A DNA stretch of 64,000 nt from VAZQ01 sp963756715 (GTDB lineage: Bacteria > Pseudomonadota > Alphaproteobacteria > Rhizobiales > Xanthobacteraceae), in contig CAVWOV010000002.1 in NCBI GenBank assembly GCA_963756715.1, positions 5,230-69,229 on the forward strand, given 5' to 3'. The stretch's first letter is position 1, and every line of letters begins with the position of its first letter. Under the pieces are notes generated by a model. The model did not search any database, was not told the DNA's origin, and saw nothing but the letters and a program-made list of their open reading frames with translations. The position numbers and the translations under genes were made by a program. This document shows positions 7,460 through 16,122 of the stretch, one piece after another.

Positions 7460-8158
7460 TTATGCATTCTCAGGATGCTGTTGTGCTCGAACCTTCCAAG
7501 GGCGATTTCCGCCCGTACGAGATGATGGCAATCTTACGAAGGAAGCCAAATATTCGGCAGTGACTTTAGATACCTTTTGACCCTCGATCTCTTGCTTTAA
7601 AAACCACTCGACGAGTGTCTCTTTGATTGGCTGATCGTGCTCAGATATCCTAAACTCGTCTATCGCTTTCCACATTAAGGCGATGTAAGGCGTCGAGTAC
7701 TCGGTTGCCGGTTCTGCTTGTTCGCCCGGCCTGTGTGCCGCGATGTCCTCACCGACATGTTCTCGACAATCGTCGACCACCACCATGATATCCGTAAACT
7801 CGTGGGTCCTATTCCTCACGGTGCCATACAAACTTGACTTCGCAAAAGCGCTCTCGATCCAAAATTCCACGGGAATATAGGTGCGAATTCTTGAGTGCTG
7901 CTTATTTTGCTGGGCCTCCCATCTAACTGCAGTACCCCGCTTGATTTCGCTCCTACGCCCGGTCGCACGAATGAGACCGGATTTTATGAGTCCGAGTACC
8001 TTGGCTTTCGCCAACTCGGCAGCATAATCACGCTCCGCGTAGGAGTAGTATTTGTTCGATATCTCGTGAAAATTGTTAGTGCCGTGCGCAACCAAGTCCA
8101 CGACTGAATGAATACCCAAGAGATCGGGAAAAGATGGGATATCGTCTTTGAGTGCCAT
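7460..8158 (-). CDS. Protein of unknown function, low-GC context
   Basis: A 232-aa protein I do not recognise by function. Base composition is clearly lower in GC than the flanking core genes, pointing to acquired DNA. The first 90 residues look like a mixed alpha/beta or winged-helix-like part (AERDYAAELAKAKVLGLIKSGL, then a basic stretch). The C-terminal part (YIALMWKAIDEFRISEHDQP..ETLVEWFLKQ..FVRLPSSRTGGNRPWK, about 150-222) resembles a domain seen in many rhizobial hypotheticals. No signal peptide or membrane helix. It starts eleven bases after a 48-aa membrane protein gene on the same strand, so the two probably form one operon. Confidence 0.7.
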   Translation of the reverse strand: MALKDDIPSFPDLLGIHSVVDLVAHGTNNFHEISNKYYSYAERDYAAELAKAKVLGLIKSGLIRATGRRSEIKRGTAVRWEAQQNKQHSRIRTYIPVEFWIESAFAKSSLYGTVRNRTHEFTDIMVVVDDCREHVGEDIAAHRPGEQAEPATEYSTPYIALMWKAIDEFRISEHDQPIKETLVEWFLKQEIEGQKVSKVTAEYLASFVRLPSSRTGGNRPWKVRAQQHPENA

Positions 8159-8169
8159 GTGCTCGTGAC

Positions 8170-8316
8170 CTAGCTGTTGCGGTCAGTCGTTCGGACCCAC
8201 ACTGTGAAGGCTAACGCTCCAGAAAACACAATGATTGTCAGGACCGATACTGCGAGCAGACCCTCGGCCTGTATGGTCACCCAGCCCCCTATCGACACTA
8301 TCAATTTGTCCGTCAT
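8170..8316 (-). CDS. 48-aa single-pass membrane protein, unknown
   Basis: A short frame on the minus strand, ATG at 8316, stop TAG at 8170-8172. The product starts MTDKLIVSIGGWVTIQAEG, has one hydrophobic segment (about 19-40, LLAVSVLTIIVFSGALAFTVW) and ends VRTTDRNS. An AGG about ten bases before the ATG can serve as ribosome binding site. It lies eleven bases upstream of the 232-aa gene in the same direction, which argues that both are expressed. Upstream on the same strand lie three consecutive stem-loops. Function unknown; a small membrane partner or effector of the next gene is one possibility. Confidence 0.6.
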   Translation of the reverse strand: MTDKLIVSIGGWVTIQAEGLLAVSVLTIIVFSGALAFTVWVRTTDRNS

Positions 8317-8393
8317 ACGTGAACCTGCCTACCAATTCTGATTCCTTGCGCATATTCCTCCTCGGCGATGGGCTTGAGAACGTGGAAAGGGTT

Positions 8394-8500
8394 CAGTATC
8401 GGGTTCAACCCGATACTGGTTCAATTTTGCCTTGGATTCATTGGCAAAATCGGCAGACGCCCAAATTTATCGTGCGGAATCGCGTCGCTTCGCGATAAAT
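8394..8500 (-). other. Three consecutive stem-loops in the leader of the two-gene unit
   Basis: Inverted repeats: (1) 8394-8418, CAGTATCGGGTT-C-AACCCGATACTG, perfect 12-bp arms with a one-base centre; (2) 8424-8431 with 8443-8450, ATTTTGCC/GGCAAAAT; (3) 8465-8472 with 8493-8500, ATTTATCG/CGATAAAT. They lie 78-184 bases before the 48-aa gene start, read on the minus strand. They may be a structured leader, a small RNA, protein-binding sites or remnants of a mobile element. The rest of 8317-8696 shows no other feature. Confidence 0.65.
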
Positions 8501-8696
8501 CGGAACGAATAGTAACGGACAGTGCTGGTTCAAGGTAGGACGCAGGGCAAAGCGGGGCAAATGGGCGCTTTTGGGTCTAACGGGGCCTTTCCGGGAGTTG
8601 AAGGCAGCCCGCACCTCTCGGCCGAATGAGCCTCATTGCGACCTTAGCCTCCCGCGACCACATCATTTCTCTATGTTTGATGGTGAGAGCCCTTAG

Positions 8697-10339
8697 CCCG
8701 GATTATGCGTGACGGCGAGGAGTTGGGAGACGACTGTGGCAAGAAGCGCGCGATTCACGTAGCAAATCGGTGTTCGATCGAATTGCAATGTGCATCAGCC
8801 CTCCGCCACAGCCGCCATGAACGACGATACGCTGCTTCCGTTTGACCTTCCATCTGTCCGACGCAAGAAACTCACAGTTGATTTTGACGGCGGCAATCAG
8901 TCGTCGGATGGTGGCCTGCTGTTGTTGCGAGAGGCGGAGCGCAGGCTTGGGGTGTGCGCGCGGCTTGCTGCTACGATGCCGGACCGGCGCGACGCGAGCC
9001 GCATCGAGCACGAGATGTTCGAGATGGTGATGGCGCGGGCCGTGGCGATTGCGTGCGGCCACGAGGACGCCATCGACCTCGACCGGCTGCGGCATGATCC
9101 GCTGATGAAGATTGCGGTCGGCCGCTGTCCGGCCACTGGGGCGCCGCTGGCCTCGCAATCGACGATCAGCCGTCTGGAGAATGCGCCGAGCAAGACACAG
9201 GCAGCGCGGCTCTCCGCCGCGCTGATCGACCAGGCCGGCGCGACGGTGCGGCCGGGCAAGCAGGCGGTTCTCGACATCGACGACACGTTCTGCGCGGCGC
9301 ATGGCGGTCAGCAGCTTGCGTTCTGGAACGCGCATCACGACGAGCGTGGCTTTGCGCCGATGCATATCTATCACGTGGCGAGCGGCACGCCGGTGGCGGC
9401 GATCCTGCGTCCGGCCTGCACCCCGAGCGGCATGGAGGTGTGCACCGTCATCAAGCATGTGACCCGGCGCCTACGCCGACATTGGCCGAACACACGCATC
9501 GTCTGGCGCGGCGACAGCCACTATGGCCGCGTCGAGGCCATGGAATGGGCGGAAAACAACGATGTGGACTACATTTTTGGCCTTGCCGGCAATGCTGTGC
9601 TCGATGCCCTGGCGGCAGAGACCGCTCTCAATCTACGCTTCCGTCATGCGATGAGCAGGAAGCCGAAACTGCGCACCTATGCGAGCTTTGCCTATCAGGC
9701 CGGCAGCTGGAAACGGCCGCGCAGGGTCGTGGCCCGGCTCGAGTGCTCGCTGCAGCCGGGAGAGAACGGCATGCGTCAGGAGGTCGACATCCGCTACGTC
9801 GTAACCTCGCTCAAGGGCTCGGCGCGGTACCTCTACGAAAACGTCTACTGCCAGCGCGGCCAGATGGAAAACCTGATCAAGTTGCACAAGGCGCAGCTGG
9901 CATCGGATCGCATGTCGTGTCACAGCGCCACCGCCAACCAGGTGCGGCTCGTCCTTCACACCGCCGCGTTCTGGCTGATGCATGGCGTGCGCGCCGCGAT
10001 CCCGCAGACAAACCCGCTCGCCAAGTGTGAGTTCGCGACATTCCGACAGCGCCTCATCAAGATCGGGGCGCGCGTGATCGAGCACATCGCACGCATCCGC
10101 ATCCAGCTGCCGACGAGTTGCGCAGAGGGGGCGTTGTTCCGAACAGTCGCGCTGGGCCTGCTGCGATCCGGCCCATGAGCCACGGGGCGGAGCTCCCCGA
10201 CGAGCCGCCGATCCAGGCAGACCAACCCCACACGCGTTCCACAGCGAGTTGCCTCACACCGATCCCACAGGACGGATCGCCGGAGCGCGCCAGACCACCA
10301 AGACGCGCAAAAAATGCTCAGCGTCGTGCATGATCCCGG
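8697..10339 (+). mobile_element. IS1380-family insertion sequence, complete, with 4-bp target duplication
   Basis: The element is 1643 bp. Left end CCCGGATTATGCGTGACGG (8697-8715) and the reverse complement of the right end (10321-10339, CCGGGATCATGCACGACGC) match at 14 of 19 positions. Both ends are flanked by TTAG (8693-8696 and 10340-10343), and a 4-bp duplication is the rule for IS1380. One intact transposase gene fills most of it. Ends, duplication and gene together indicate a complete, fairly recent insertion. Confidence 0.9.
8817..10178 (+). CDS. IS1380-family transposase
   Basis: A 453-aa DDE transposase of the IS1380 family. Candidate catalytic residues are Asp in VLDIDDTF (153-156), Asp in WRGDSHYGR (233) and Glu in YCQRGQMENLIKLHK (351), the last being the characteristic Y..R..E region that this family shares with IS4. 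The N-terminus KKLTVDFDGGNQSSDGGLLLLRE is also typical. Full length with no frameshift, so the element may still be active. The ATG at 8817 is preferred over an in-frame GTG at 8790. It lies about 100 bases inside the left inverted repeat. Confidence 0.95.
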   Translation: MNDDTLLPFDLPSVRRKKLTVDFDGGNQSSDGGLLLLREAERRLGVCARLAATMPDRRDASRIEHEMFEMVMARAVAIACGHEDAIDLDRLRHDPLMKIAVGRCPATGAPLASQSTISRLENAPSKTQAARLSAALIDQAGATVRPGKQAVLDIDDTFCAAHGGQQLAFWNAHHDERGFAPMHIYHVASGTPVAAILRPACTPSGMEVCTVIKHVTRRLRRHWPNTRIVWRGDSHYGRVEAMEWAENNDVDYIFGLAGNAVLDALAAETALNLRFRHAMSRKPKLRTYASFAYQAGSWKRPRRVVARLECSLQPGENGMRQEVDIRYVVTSLKGSARYLYENVYCQRGQMENLIKLHKAQLASDRMSCHSATANQVRLVLHTAAFWLMHGVRAAIPQTNPLAKCEFATFRQRLIKIGARVIEHIARIRIQLPTSCAEGALFRTVALGLLRSGP

Positions 10340-10346
10340 TTAGCTT

Positions 10347-10488
10347 GTAGGACGGGTTAATAGCCGAAAGCGTAACCCGTCACCTTGATACATTTTAGCG
10401 AGTAGCCCGGGCGGGTTAGCCGAAGGCGTAACCCGCCGTCTTCGTGTCGGGCCACAGTGGCGAATTACGCTTCGCCAATCCGCCCTAC
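10347..10488. repeat. Palindromic repeats of the GGGTTAGCCGAAGGCGTAACCC type
   Basis: Two adjacent copies: GACGGGTTAATAGCCGAAAGCGTAACCCGTC (10351-10381), and GCGGGTTAGCCGAAGGCGTAACCCGC (from about 10411) with its partner GGCGAATTACGCTTCGCCAATCCGCC near 10459-10484. Repeats of this kind are scattered through many soil proteobacteria. The IS element lies immediately to their left. Confidence 0.75.
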
Positions 10489-10578
10489 GCGCTCAAATTA
10501 TTCGATGAGAGTGTGAGGTGGTTCACGCAGCTCGCCCCCTCGGCTTTGGCATCCTCCGCAAAGTTGTGGAGTAGTGCC

Positions 10579-10674
10579 ATGTCGATCGACCTTCGCTTCG
10601 TCTTGATTTGGGCGGTTACGCTCGCAATTTGTGGGACACTTATTCTTGGCGCCATTGCCGGCGTTGCCGGATAG
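10579..10674 (+). CDS. Possible 31-aa membrane peptide
   Basis: ATG at 10579 preceded by GGAG eight bases upstream; product MSIDLRFVLIWAVTLAICG then TLILGAIAGVAG, almost entirely one hydrophobic helix. Short membrane peptides with similar sequence appear as hypotheticals in Bradyrhizobium-like genomes. Located between dispersed repeats with no partner gene, so this could be a chance frame. Confidence 0.35.
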   Translation: MSIDLRFVLIWAVTLAICGTLILGAIAGVAG

Positions 10675-10808
10675 AGGCCGGATCACCCTCGCCGGCGAAC
10701 CTGCGCGGGATGATGTTCGCCTTTGTCCGAGGGTACGCTTGGCGCGCGTGACCGGCCTCTATCGCCTCAGAGGAACGCAAGCGTCAGCAAGGACGGCGCC
10801 GGTATTTG

Positions 10809-10943
10809 CGCCCTCTCCCCTTGTGGGAGAGGGCCATGCTGAACATTCAACAGCGTCGATTGGGTGAGGGGTGATGCCCGCCCCCTCACCCGATCCTTTG
10901 CGCTGAAATTCTGAGCAGCCCTCTCCCACAAGGGGAGAGGGCG
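10809..10943. repeat. Palindromic repeat, CCCTCTCCCC-type (copy 3)
   Basis: Outer arms GCCCTCTCCCCTTGTGGGAGAGGGC (10810-10834) and GCCCTCTCCCACAAGGGGAGAGGGC (10918-10942) are each palindromic and complementary to each other; between them lies an inner inverted pair GGGTGAGGGG / CCCCTCACCC. Non-coding sequence upstream of tldD. Confidence 0.85.
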
Positions 10944-11048
10944 CAATAACGACCACCGTGCGGCCCCTCCACAACACCGTGTGGCCCTCGCGACGCGCCC
11001 GCCGAACACCCTATGTTAGCGGCGAAGCCCCACCACCGGAACCCGCCC

Positions 11049-12470
11049 ATGACCTCGCCCACCGAATCGCTCCTCGACCGCGCCGGCCTCGACCGCAACG
11101 ACGTGCGCCGCCATCTCGCCCGCAGCCTCGAAGGCGCCGACGATGGCGAGCTCTACCTGGAATATGCCCAGTCCGAGATGCTGGCCTTCGACAACGGCCG
11201 GCTCAAGCAGGCGACCTACAACACCGACCAGGGCTTTGGGCTACGCGCCGTCAAGGACGAGGCGGTCGGCTATGCGCATTCCTCCGACGTCTCGGAAGCC
11301 GCGCTGGCGCGCGCGGCCGACGCGGTGCGCGCCGTCAAGGGCGGCTATTCGGGCCGCTATGCGGACGCCCCGCCCCACACCAACGTGCGGCTCTACGGCG
11401 ACGAGAACCCGCTGGGCGCGCCCTCGTTCGAGACCAAGGTGCGGCTCCTGGAAACCATCGACGCCTATGTGCGGGCGAAGGACCCGCGGGTGCGGCAGGT
11501 GTCGGTGTCGTTCGGGGCGAGCTGGCAGGTGGTCGAGATCCTGCGCGCCGACGGCGAGGTGTATCGCGATATCCGCCCGCTGGTGCGGGTCAACGTCTCG
11601 GTCGTCGCCGGCGACGGCGACCGGCAGGAATCCGGCAGCCACGGCACCGGCGGCCGCGAGGGCTTCGAGCGGTTCCTCGCGACGCATGCGTGGCAGGACA
11701 CCGCCGACATCGCGCTGCACCAGGCGCTCACCAATCTCGCGGCGGTGCCGGCGCCGGCCGGCGAGATGGACGTGGTGCTCGGGCCCGGCTGGCCGGGCGT
11801 GATGCTGCACGAGGCGGTCGGGCACGGCCTCGAAGGCGACTTCAACCGCAAGAAGACGTCGGCGTTTGCGGGGCTGATGGGCCAGCAGGTGGCCAGTAAG
11901 GGCGTCACCGTGGTCGACGACGGCACCATTGCGTCGCGGCGCGGTTCGCTGTCGATCGACGACGAGGGCACGCCGACCAGCCGCACCGTGCTGATCGAGG
12001 ACGGCATCCTGACGGGCTACATGCAGGACCGGCAGAACGCCCGCCTCATGGGCATGAAGCCGACCGGCAACGGCCGCCGCCAGAGCTACGGCCACGTGCC
12101 GATGCCGCGCATGACCAACACCTACATGCTGGCGGGCGACCGCGACCCGCAGGAGATCATCGCCTCGGTGAAGAACGGCATCTACGCGGTGAGCTTCGGC
12201 GGCGGGCAGGTCGACATCACGTCGGGCAAGTACGTGTTCCAGGTGACGGAGGCCTACAAGATCGACGGCGGCAAGCTCGGCGCACCGCTCAAGGGCGCGA
12301 TGCTGATCGGCAACGGCCCGACCGACCTCAACCGTATTACGATGATCGGTAACGATCTCGCGCTCGATCCCGGCATCGGCACCTGCGGCAAGAACGGCCA
12401 GGGCGTGCCGGTCGGCGTCGGCCAGCCGACACTGCGCATGGACGCCATCACGGTCGGCGGCACGGGGTGA
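11049..12470 (+). CDS. tldD: Metalloprotease TldD
   Basis: TldD is the catalytic half of the cytosolic TldD/TldE (PmbA) zinc protease, which degrades unfolded peptides and trims modified peptides such as microcins; TldE is not in the window. The 473-aa product carries the zinc motif HEAVGHGLEGD (His254, Glu255, His259) and the conserved C-terminal FGGGQVDITSGKYVFQVTEAY region. An upstream in-frame ATG at 11013 exists; 11049 (MTSPTESLLDRAG) gives the normal family start. Complete and without frameshift. Upstream sequence is repeat-rich, and the PAN-domain gene is convergent downstream. Confidence 0.94.
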   Translation: MTSPTESLLDRAGLDRNDVRRHLARSLEGADDGELYLEYAQSEMLAFDNGRLKQATYNTDQGFGLRAVKDEAVGYAHSSDVSEAALARAADAVRAVKGGYSGRYADAPPHTNVRLYGDENPLGAPSFETKVRLLETIDAYVRAKDPRVRQVSVSFGASWQVVEILRADGEVYRDIRPLVRVNVSVVAGDGDRQESGSHGTGGREGFERFLATHAWQDTADIALHQALTNLAAVPAPAGEMDVVLGPGWPGVMLHEAVGHGLEGDFNRKKTSAFAGLMGQQVASKGVTVVDDGTIASRRGSLSIDDEGTPTSRTVLIEDGILTGYMQDRQNARLMGMKPTGNGRRQSYGHVPMPRMTNTYMLAGDRDPQEIIASVKNGIYAVSFGGGQVDITSGKYVFQVTEAYKIDGGKLGAPLKGAMLIGNGPTDLNRITMIGNDLALDPGIGTCGKNGQGVPVGVGQPTLRMDAITVGGTG

Positions 12471-12495
12471 ACGGCGGACTGCGTTAACGCGCGGC

Positions 12496-13041
12496 CTACC
12501 GCACCACGCCGGCGAGGCAGCAGGCTTTGCGCACCGGCCGGGTGATGTGGCTCTTGAGATAGCAGACCGCCGACTGGCCGAGATAGCCCGGCCGCACATA
12601 GGTCCAGGCCCGGCAGGTTTCATCGGCTTCGCACGCGCGCTCGCAGCTCTTGCCGCTCACGTCGGTCGGAACATCGAAATGCCGGTAGTCGCCGCCGAAC
12701 CGGTCGATGCCGAATTCGATCGGTCCGTTCTTCGGTTCGATGACGCCGGTGCCGCGCACCCCGGACGCGCAACAGGTGGCCGCCTTGCGCGGCGTCACGC
12801 GGGACTTGAGCCAGCACACCGCGTTGCTGTTTTCGGTCATCGGATAGGAGAACGACCAGGCCAGGCAGCGCTGATCGCGCTCGCAGCGCGCGGCGCATTG
12901 CGCCGGATCGCCTGAGCGCATCGGATAGCTCGCATAGTCGCCGTCCGGCCGGTCGGTACCGACCTGCGCCACGGCGGGCGCGCTCCAAAGAACGATCGCC
13001 GCCAGCAGGCTGCAGCAGCATATCGCCCAGTCATGCCTCAT
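12496..13041 (-). CDS. Secreted protein with two PAN/Apple domains
   Basis: A 181-aa exported protein. Signal peptide 1-25 (WAICCCSLLAAIVLWSAPAVAQ), then two similar cysteine-rich units: about 28-95 (YPMRSGDPAQCAARCERDQRCLAWSFSYP..VCWLK) and 110-178 (FDVPTDVSGKSCERACEADETCRAWTYV..VCYLKSHI). The pattern of C..C...C.AWT/SF and C.LK is that of PAN_4/Apple domains, used for binding sugars or proteins. The start at 13041 has a good AGGAGAGG site; longer in-frame starts would disrupt the signal peptide. Function beyond extracytoplasmic binding is not known. Confidence 0.83.
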   Translation of the reverse strand: MRHDWAICCCSLLAAIVLWSAPAVAQVGTDRPDGDYASYPMRSGDPAQCAARCERDQRCLAWSFSYPMTENSNAVCWLKSRVTPRKAATCCASGVRGTGVIEPKNGPIEFGIDRFGGDYRHFDVPTDVSGKSCERACEADETCRAWTYVRPGYLGQSAVCYLKSHITRPVRKACCLAGVVR

Positions 13042-13135
13042 CGCCGGCCTCTCCTGCCGCCCGTTCACGCAATCCATGTTAGAGAACCAACACGGCAAAG
13101 CGCAATCGCTGACGGACTTCATTGCGGAACACACC

Positions 13136-14977
13136 ATGGCTCAACAACACGGCGAATTTGGATTCCTGACGCTCGGACTGGTGCTTCTAACCGCCGCAGT
13201 CCTGAGCGTACCGATCGCCCGCCGGCTCGGACTTTCCGCGATCGTGGCCTACCTGGTCGCCGGCATCATCATCGGTCCGTACGGGATCGCGGCGTTCGGC
13301 ACGCCTGAAAGTATCGTTCCGGTTTCCGAGCTCGGAGTCGTCCTGCTGCTGTTCCTGATCGGGCTGGAACTCGAACTCGGCAAGCTCGTCGCCATGCGCC
13401 GCGCCATCTTCGGTCTCGGCGCCGCCCAACTGGCGCTGACCGCGCTGGCGATCGGCGCCCTCGCCTATTACTCCGGCCTGCTCGACTGGCGCGGCGCCGT
13501 GGTGGCGGGTGTTTCACTGGCCATGTCGTCGACCGCCATCGCGCTGCAGATACTGGACGAGCGCGGCCAGCTTCAGCAGGACTATGGTCAGCGCGCATTC
13601 GCCATCCTGCTGTTCCAGGATATGGCGGTGGTTCCGCTGCTCGCCGCGCTGCCGCTGCTGGCCCCATGGAGCGACAGCACGCCGACAGGCTTTATGGACG
13701 GATTGCGCGCGGTCGGGTGGATCGCGGCAGCCATCGCGCTCATTGTCGTCGCCGGCAAGTACCTGCTCAACCCGTTCTTTCGGCTGCTGGCGCAGACCGG
13801 TTCGCGCGAGGTCATGACCGCAGCCGCGCTCCTCGTCGTGCTCGGCGCATCGCTGCTCATGCAGCAGGCCGGCATGTCGATGGCGCTCGGTGCGTTCCTT
13901 GCCGGCGTCCTCCTCGCCGAATCGAACTACCGGCACGAACTTGAAGCCGACATCGAGCCGTTTCGCGGCCTGCTGCTTGCACTGTTCTTCATGGGCATCG
14001 GCATGACCATCGACGTGACGGTCGTGCGCGCCAACGTCTGGCTGATCCTGATTGCCGCGCTCCTGCTTACCGTGCTCAAACTTGCCGTCGTGTGGCTGCT
14101 GTTCCGCGCCACCTGTGTCCGCCGCGGCGATGCGTTGCGCGCCGGATCGGTTCTCACGGGCGCCGGCGAGTTCGCATTCGTGCTCATACCGCTCGGAGCC
14201 TCGCTGAACATCGTCGATCAACGCGAGGGCAGCGTACTCACCGCAATTGCAGCAATCACCATGCTGCTCGGCCCCCTGGTCGCCGCCCTTACCGAAACAG
14301 TGTTGCGGAGACTTCCCCGGGCGACCGAGCAGGAGCCCGACGATTTCTCCGACGCACATGGGGCGGTGCTGGTCATCGGCTGGGGCAGATTCGGCCAGAT
14401 CGCCTCGCAGTGCCTGCTTGCTGAAGGCATCGACGTGACGATCATCGACAACGATCCGGAAATGGTCCAGCAGGCCTCGCGTTTTGGTTTCCGGGTCTAT
14501 TACGGCGACGGCACCCGCCTCGATGTGTTGCGCGCAGCCAGCACCGCCGAAACCAGGCTCGTCGCGGTCTGCGTCGACAATCGCGAGAACGCGAGCCGCA
14601 TCGTCGATCTTGTCCATGCCGAATTTCCGGGCATGCGGCTTTACGTGCGTTCCTTCGATCGCCGTCACAGCCTGCAATTGCTCGCCAAGGGCGTCGATTT
14701 CGAGGTGCGCGAAACCTACGAGTCGGCGCTGGTGTTTGGCCGGAAGACGCTTGAAGCGCTCGGCCTCGATCCCGAGCGCGCCATAGCGGTGGGAGAGTTC
14801 GTGCGCGGCCGGGACCTCAGCCGTCTTGCGTTGCAGCAGGCCGAGGGCATTTCTGCCGGCGCCGACCTGCTGCGGACCCGAATGGTGCAGGAGCCGTTGA
14901 GTGCGCCGTCGCGCGAAGGCACGGCGATCAACCCGGAAGCGAGGGAGATCATCGCCCGTCCGCCCGCCGCGGAATAG
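13136..14977 (+). CDS. CPA2-family cation:proton antiporter with Rossmann (KTN) domain
   Basis: A 613-aa inner-membrane antiporter of the monovalent cation:proton antiporter-2 family (KefB/KefC-like), exchanging K+ or Na+ for H+. Residues 1-385 hold about twelve to thirteen helices with the family motif FLIGLELELGKL and the long helix with GVSLAMSSTAIALQIL. The cytosolic regulatory domain begins near residue 410 with the nucleotide-binding turn GWGRFGQ (415-421) and the acidic strand end TIIDND. This is a TrkA-N/KTN domain that binds NAD(H) or glutathione-like ligands in KefC. The ATG at 13136 is preferred over 13076. It faces the PAN gene divergently. Confidence 0.92.
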   Translation: MAQQHGEFGFLTLGLVLLTAAVLSVPIARRLGLSAIVAYLVAGIIIGPYGIAAFGTPESIVPVSELGVVLLLFLIGLELELGKLVAMRRAIFGLGAAQLALTALAIGALAYYSGLLDWRGAVVAGVSLAMSSTAIALQILDERGQLQQDYGQRAFAILLFQDMAVVPLLAALPLLAPWSDSTPTGFMDGLRAVGWIAAAIALIVVAGKYLLNPFFRLLAQTGSREVMTAAALLVVLGASLLMQQAGMSMALGAFLAGVLLAESNYRHELEADIEPFRGLLLALFFMGIGMTIDVTVVRANVWLILIAALLLTVLKLAVVWLLFRATCVRRGDALRAGSVLTGAGEFAFVLIPLGASLNIVDQREGSVLTAIAAITMLLGPLVAALTETVLRRLPRATEQEPDDFSDAHGAVLVIGWGRFGQIASQCLLAEGIDVTIIDNDPEMVQQASRFGFRVYYGDGTRLDVLRAASTAETRLVAVCVDNRENASRIVDLVHAEFPGMRLYVRSFDRRHSLQLLAKGVDFEVRETYESALVFGRKTLEALGLDPERAIAVGEFVRGRDLSRLALQQAEGISAGADLLRTRMVQEPLSAPSREGTAINPEAREIIARPPAAE

Positions 14978-15054
14978 CGCGCGGGCCTTGCCGCCAGCAG
15001 CGGGAAAGCACATCTTGTCGCGCCGCGACCGCGCGACGCTAAACGGAGTAAGAC

Positions 15055-16047
15055 ATGATCAGGGCTTCGATCTTCAGGACATCGGTGATCCTTCCCGCTC
15101 TCATCGTAGCGGTACCAATCGCCGGGCAGCACGCCGCCGCCGAACCGCTGTCCTCGCGCCCGATCACGATCGTCGTTCCATTCACGCCCGGCGCGAGCGC
15201 GGACAACCTGCAACGGCTGGTCGCCAAGAAAGTCACCGACAACACCGGACAGATATTCGTCATCGAATCGCGCGGCGGCGGCGGCGGCGCAATTGCGGCG
15301 GCAGCGGTTAAACAGGCGCTGCCCGACGGGAACACTTTGCTCCAGGCCAACGCCGGCACGCACGCCGCCAATGTGGCGCTCTACCCGTCGCTGGCTTACG
15401 ACCCGGTCAAGGATTTCAAACCGATCACGCTGATGTGGAGTTTTCCGCAGGTGCTCGCGGTGCCGCTCAACAGTCCGGTGAAATCGATCGCCGAACTGGT
15501 GGCGCTCGCGAAAAGCAAGCCGGGCGGCTTGAGCTTCGCCTCGCAGGGGACCGGCGCCAGCGGCCATCTGCTGGGCGAGATGCTGAAGGCGCGAACCGGT
15601 GCACCGATGGTGCACGTGCCCTACCGCGGCGCCGGACCGGCAGGCGTCGACCTTGCCGCTGGACGCGTGGACTTCTTCTTCGTGGCCTATGCGTCGATCG
15701 TGTCGCTGATGCAGGCCGGCAAGGTGCGCGCTATCGCGGTGACCGCGCAGCAGCGCATGCCGGTGCTGCCGGAGGTGCCGACCACCGCGGAGGCGGGTTT
15801 TGCCGGCCTGGCGCTTGACGCCTGGTTCGGTCTCGTGGCCCCTGCCGGGACGCCCGACGCCGCCATCGGCAAGCTGTTTACCGCGTTTACGCAGGCGACG
15901 CGCAGCCCGGAGATCGTGAAGGCAATCAGCGACCAGGGTGCGACGGCGCTGGCGTCCGCTTCGCCACAGGAATTCGCCCAGTTCATGGTGTCGGAAACCG
16001 CGAAGTTCGGGAAGGTCGTACGCGAGGTCGGCGTCAAAGTGAAATAA
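15055..16047 (+). CDS. Bug-family (TctC-like) periplasmic solute-binding protein
   Basis: A 330-aa extracytoplasmic receptor of the tripartite tricarboxylate transporter family. Signal peptide 1-29 (SVILPALIVAVPIAGQHAAA), then the diagnostic PITIVVPFTPGASADNLQR, the ligand-loop region ESRGGGGGAIAAAAV, VPYRGAGPAGVDLAAGRVDFFF, and the closing PAGTPDAAIGKLFTAF. Ligand is probably a small organic acid, but the sequence does not show which. No TctA/TctB membrane genes are nearby; orphan Bug genes are common in Bradyrhizobium-like and Bordetella genomes. SD CGGAG lies nine bases before the ATG. Confidence 0.93.
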   Translation: MIRASIFRTSVILPALIVAVPIAGQHAAAEPLSSRPITIVVPFTPGASADNLQRLVAKKVTDNTGQIFVIESRGGGGGAIAAAAVKQALPDGNTLLQANAGTHAANVALYPSLAYDPVKDFKPITLMWSFPQVLAVPLNSPVKSIAELVALAKSKPGGLSFASQGTGASGHLLGEMLKARTGAPMVHVPYRGAGPAGVDLAAGRVDFFFVAYASIVSLMQAGKVRAIAVTAQQRMPVLPEVPTTAEAGFAGLALDAWFGLVAPAGTPDAAIGKLFTAFTQATRSPEIVKAISDQGATALASASPQEFAQFMVSETAKFGKVVREVGVKVK

Positions 16048-16122
16048 GCTGTCGCAGCGCGGCGCTGGACATCGGTCCAGCCGCCGCAAGCACTATGTTG
16101 TACTGACCGCAACAGCTTCGCA

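Noticed and set aside
8235..8498. 87-codon plus-strand open frame over the stem-loop region
   Set aside because: Its codons run through the inverted repeats and it opposes the better supported 48-aa gene; no ribosome binding site or recognisable content.
8394..8500. Stem-loop array considered as a CRISPR array or retron RNA
   Set aside because: The three hairpins differ in sequence and there is no repeat-spacer periodicity; no reverse transcriptase or cas gene is nearby.
13514..15013. 499-codon minus-strand open frame across the CPA2 antiporter
   Set aside because: Composition of a shadow frame, and the antiporter on the plus strand has conserved transport and KTN motifs.
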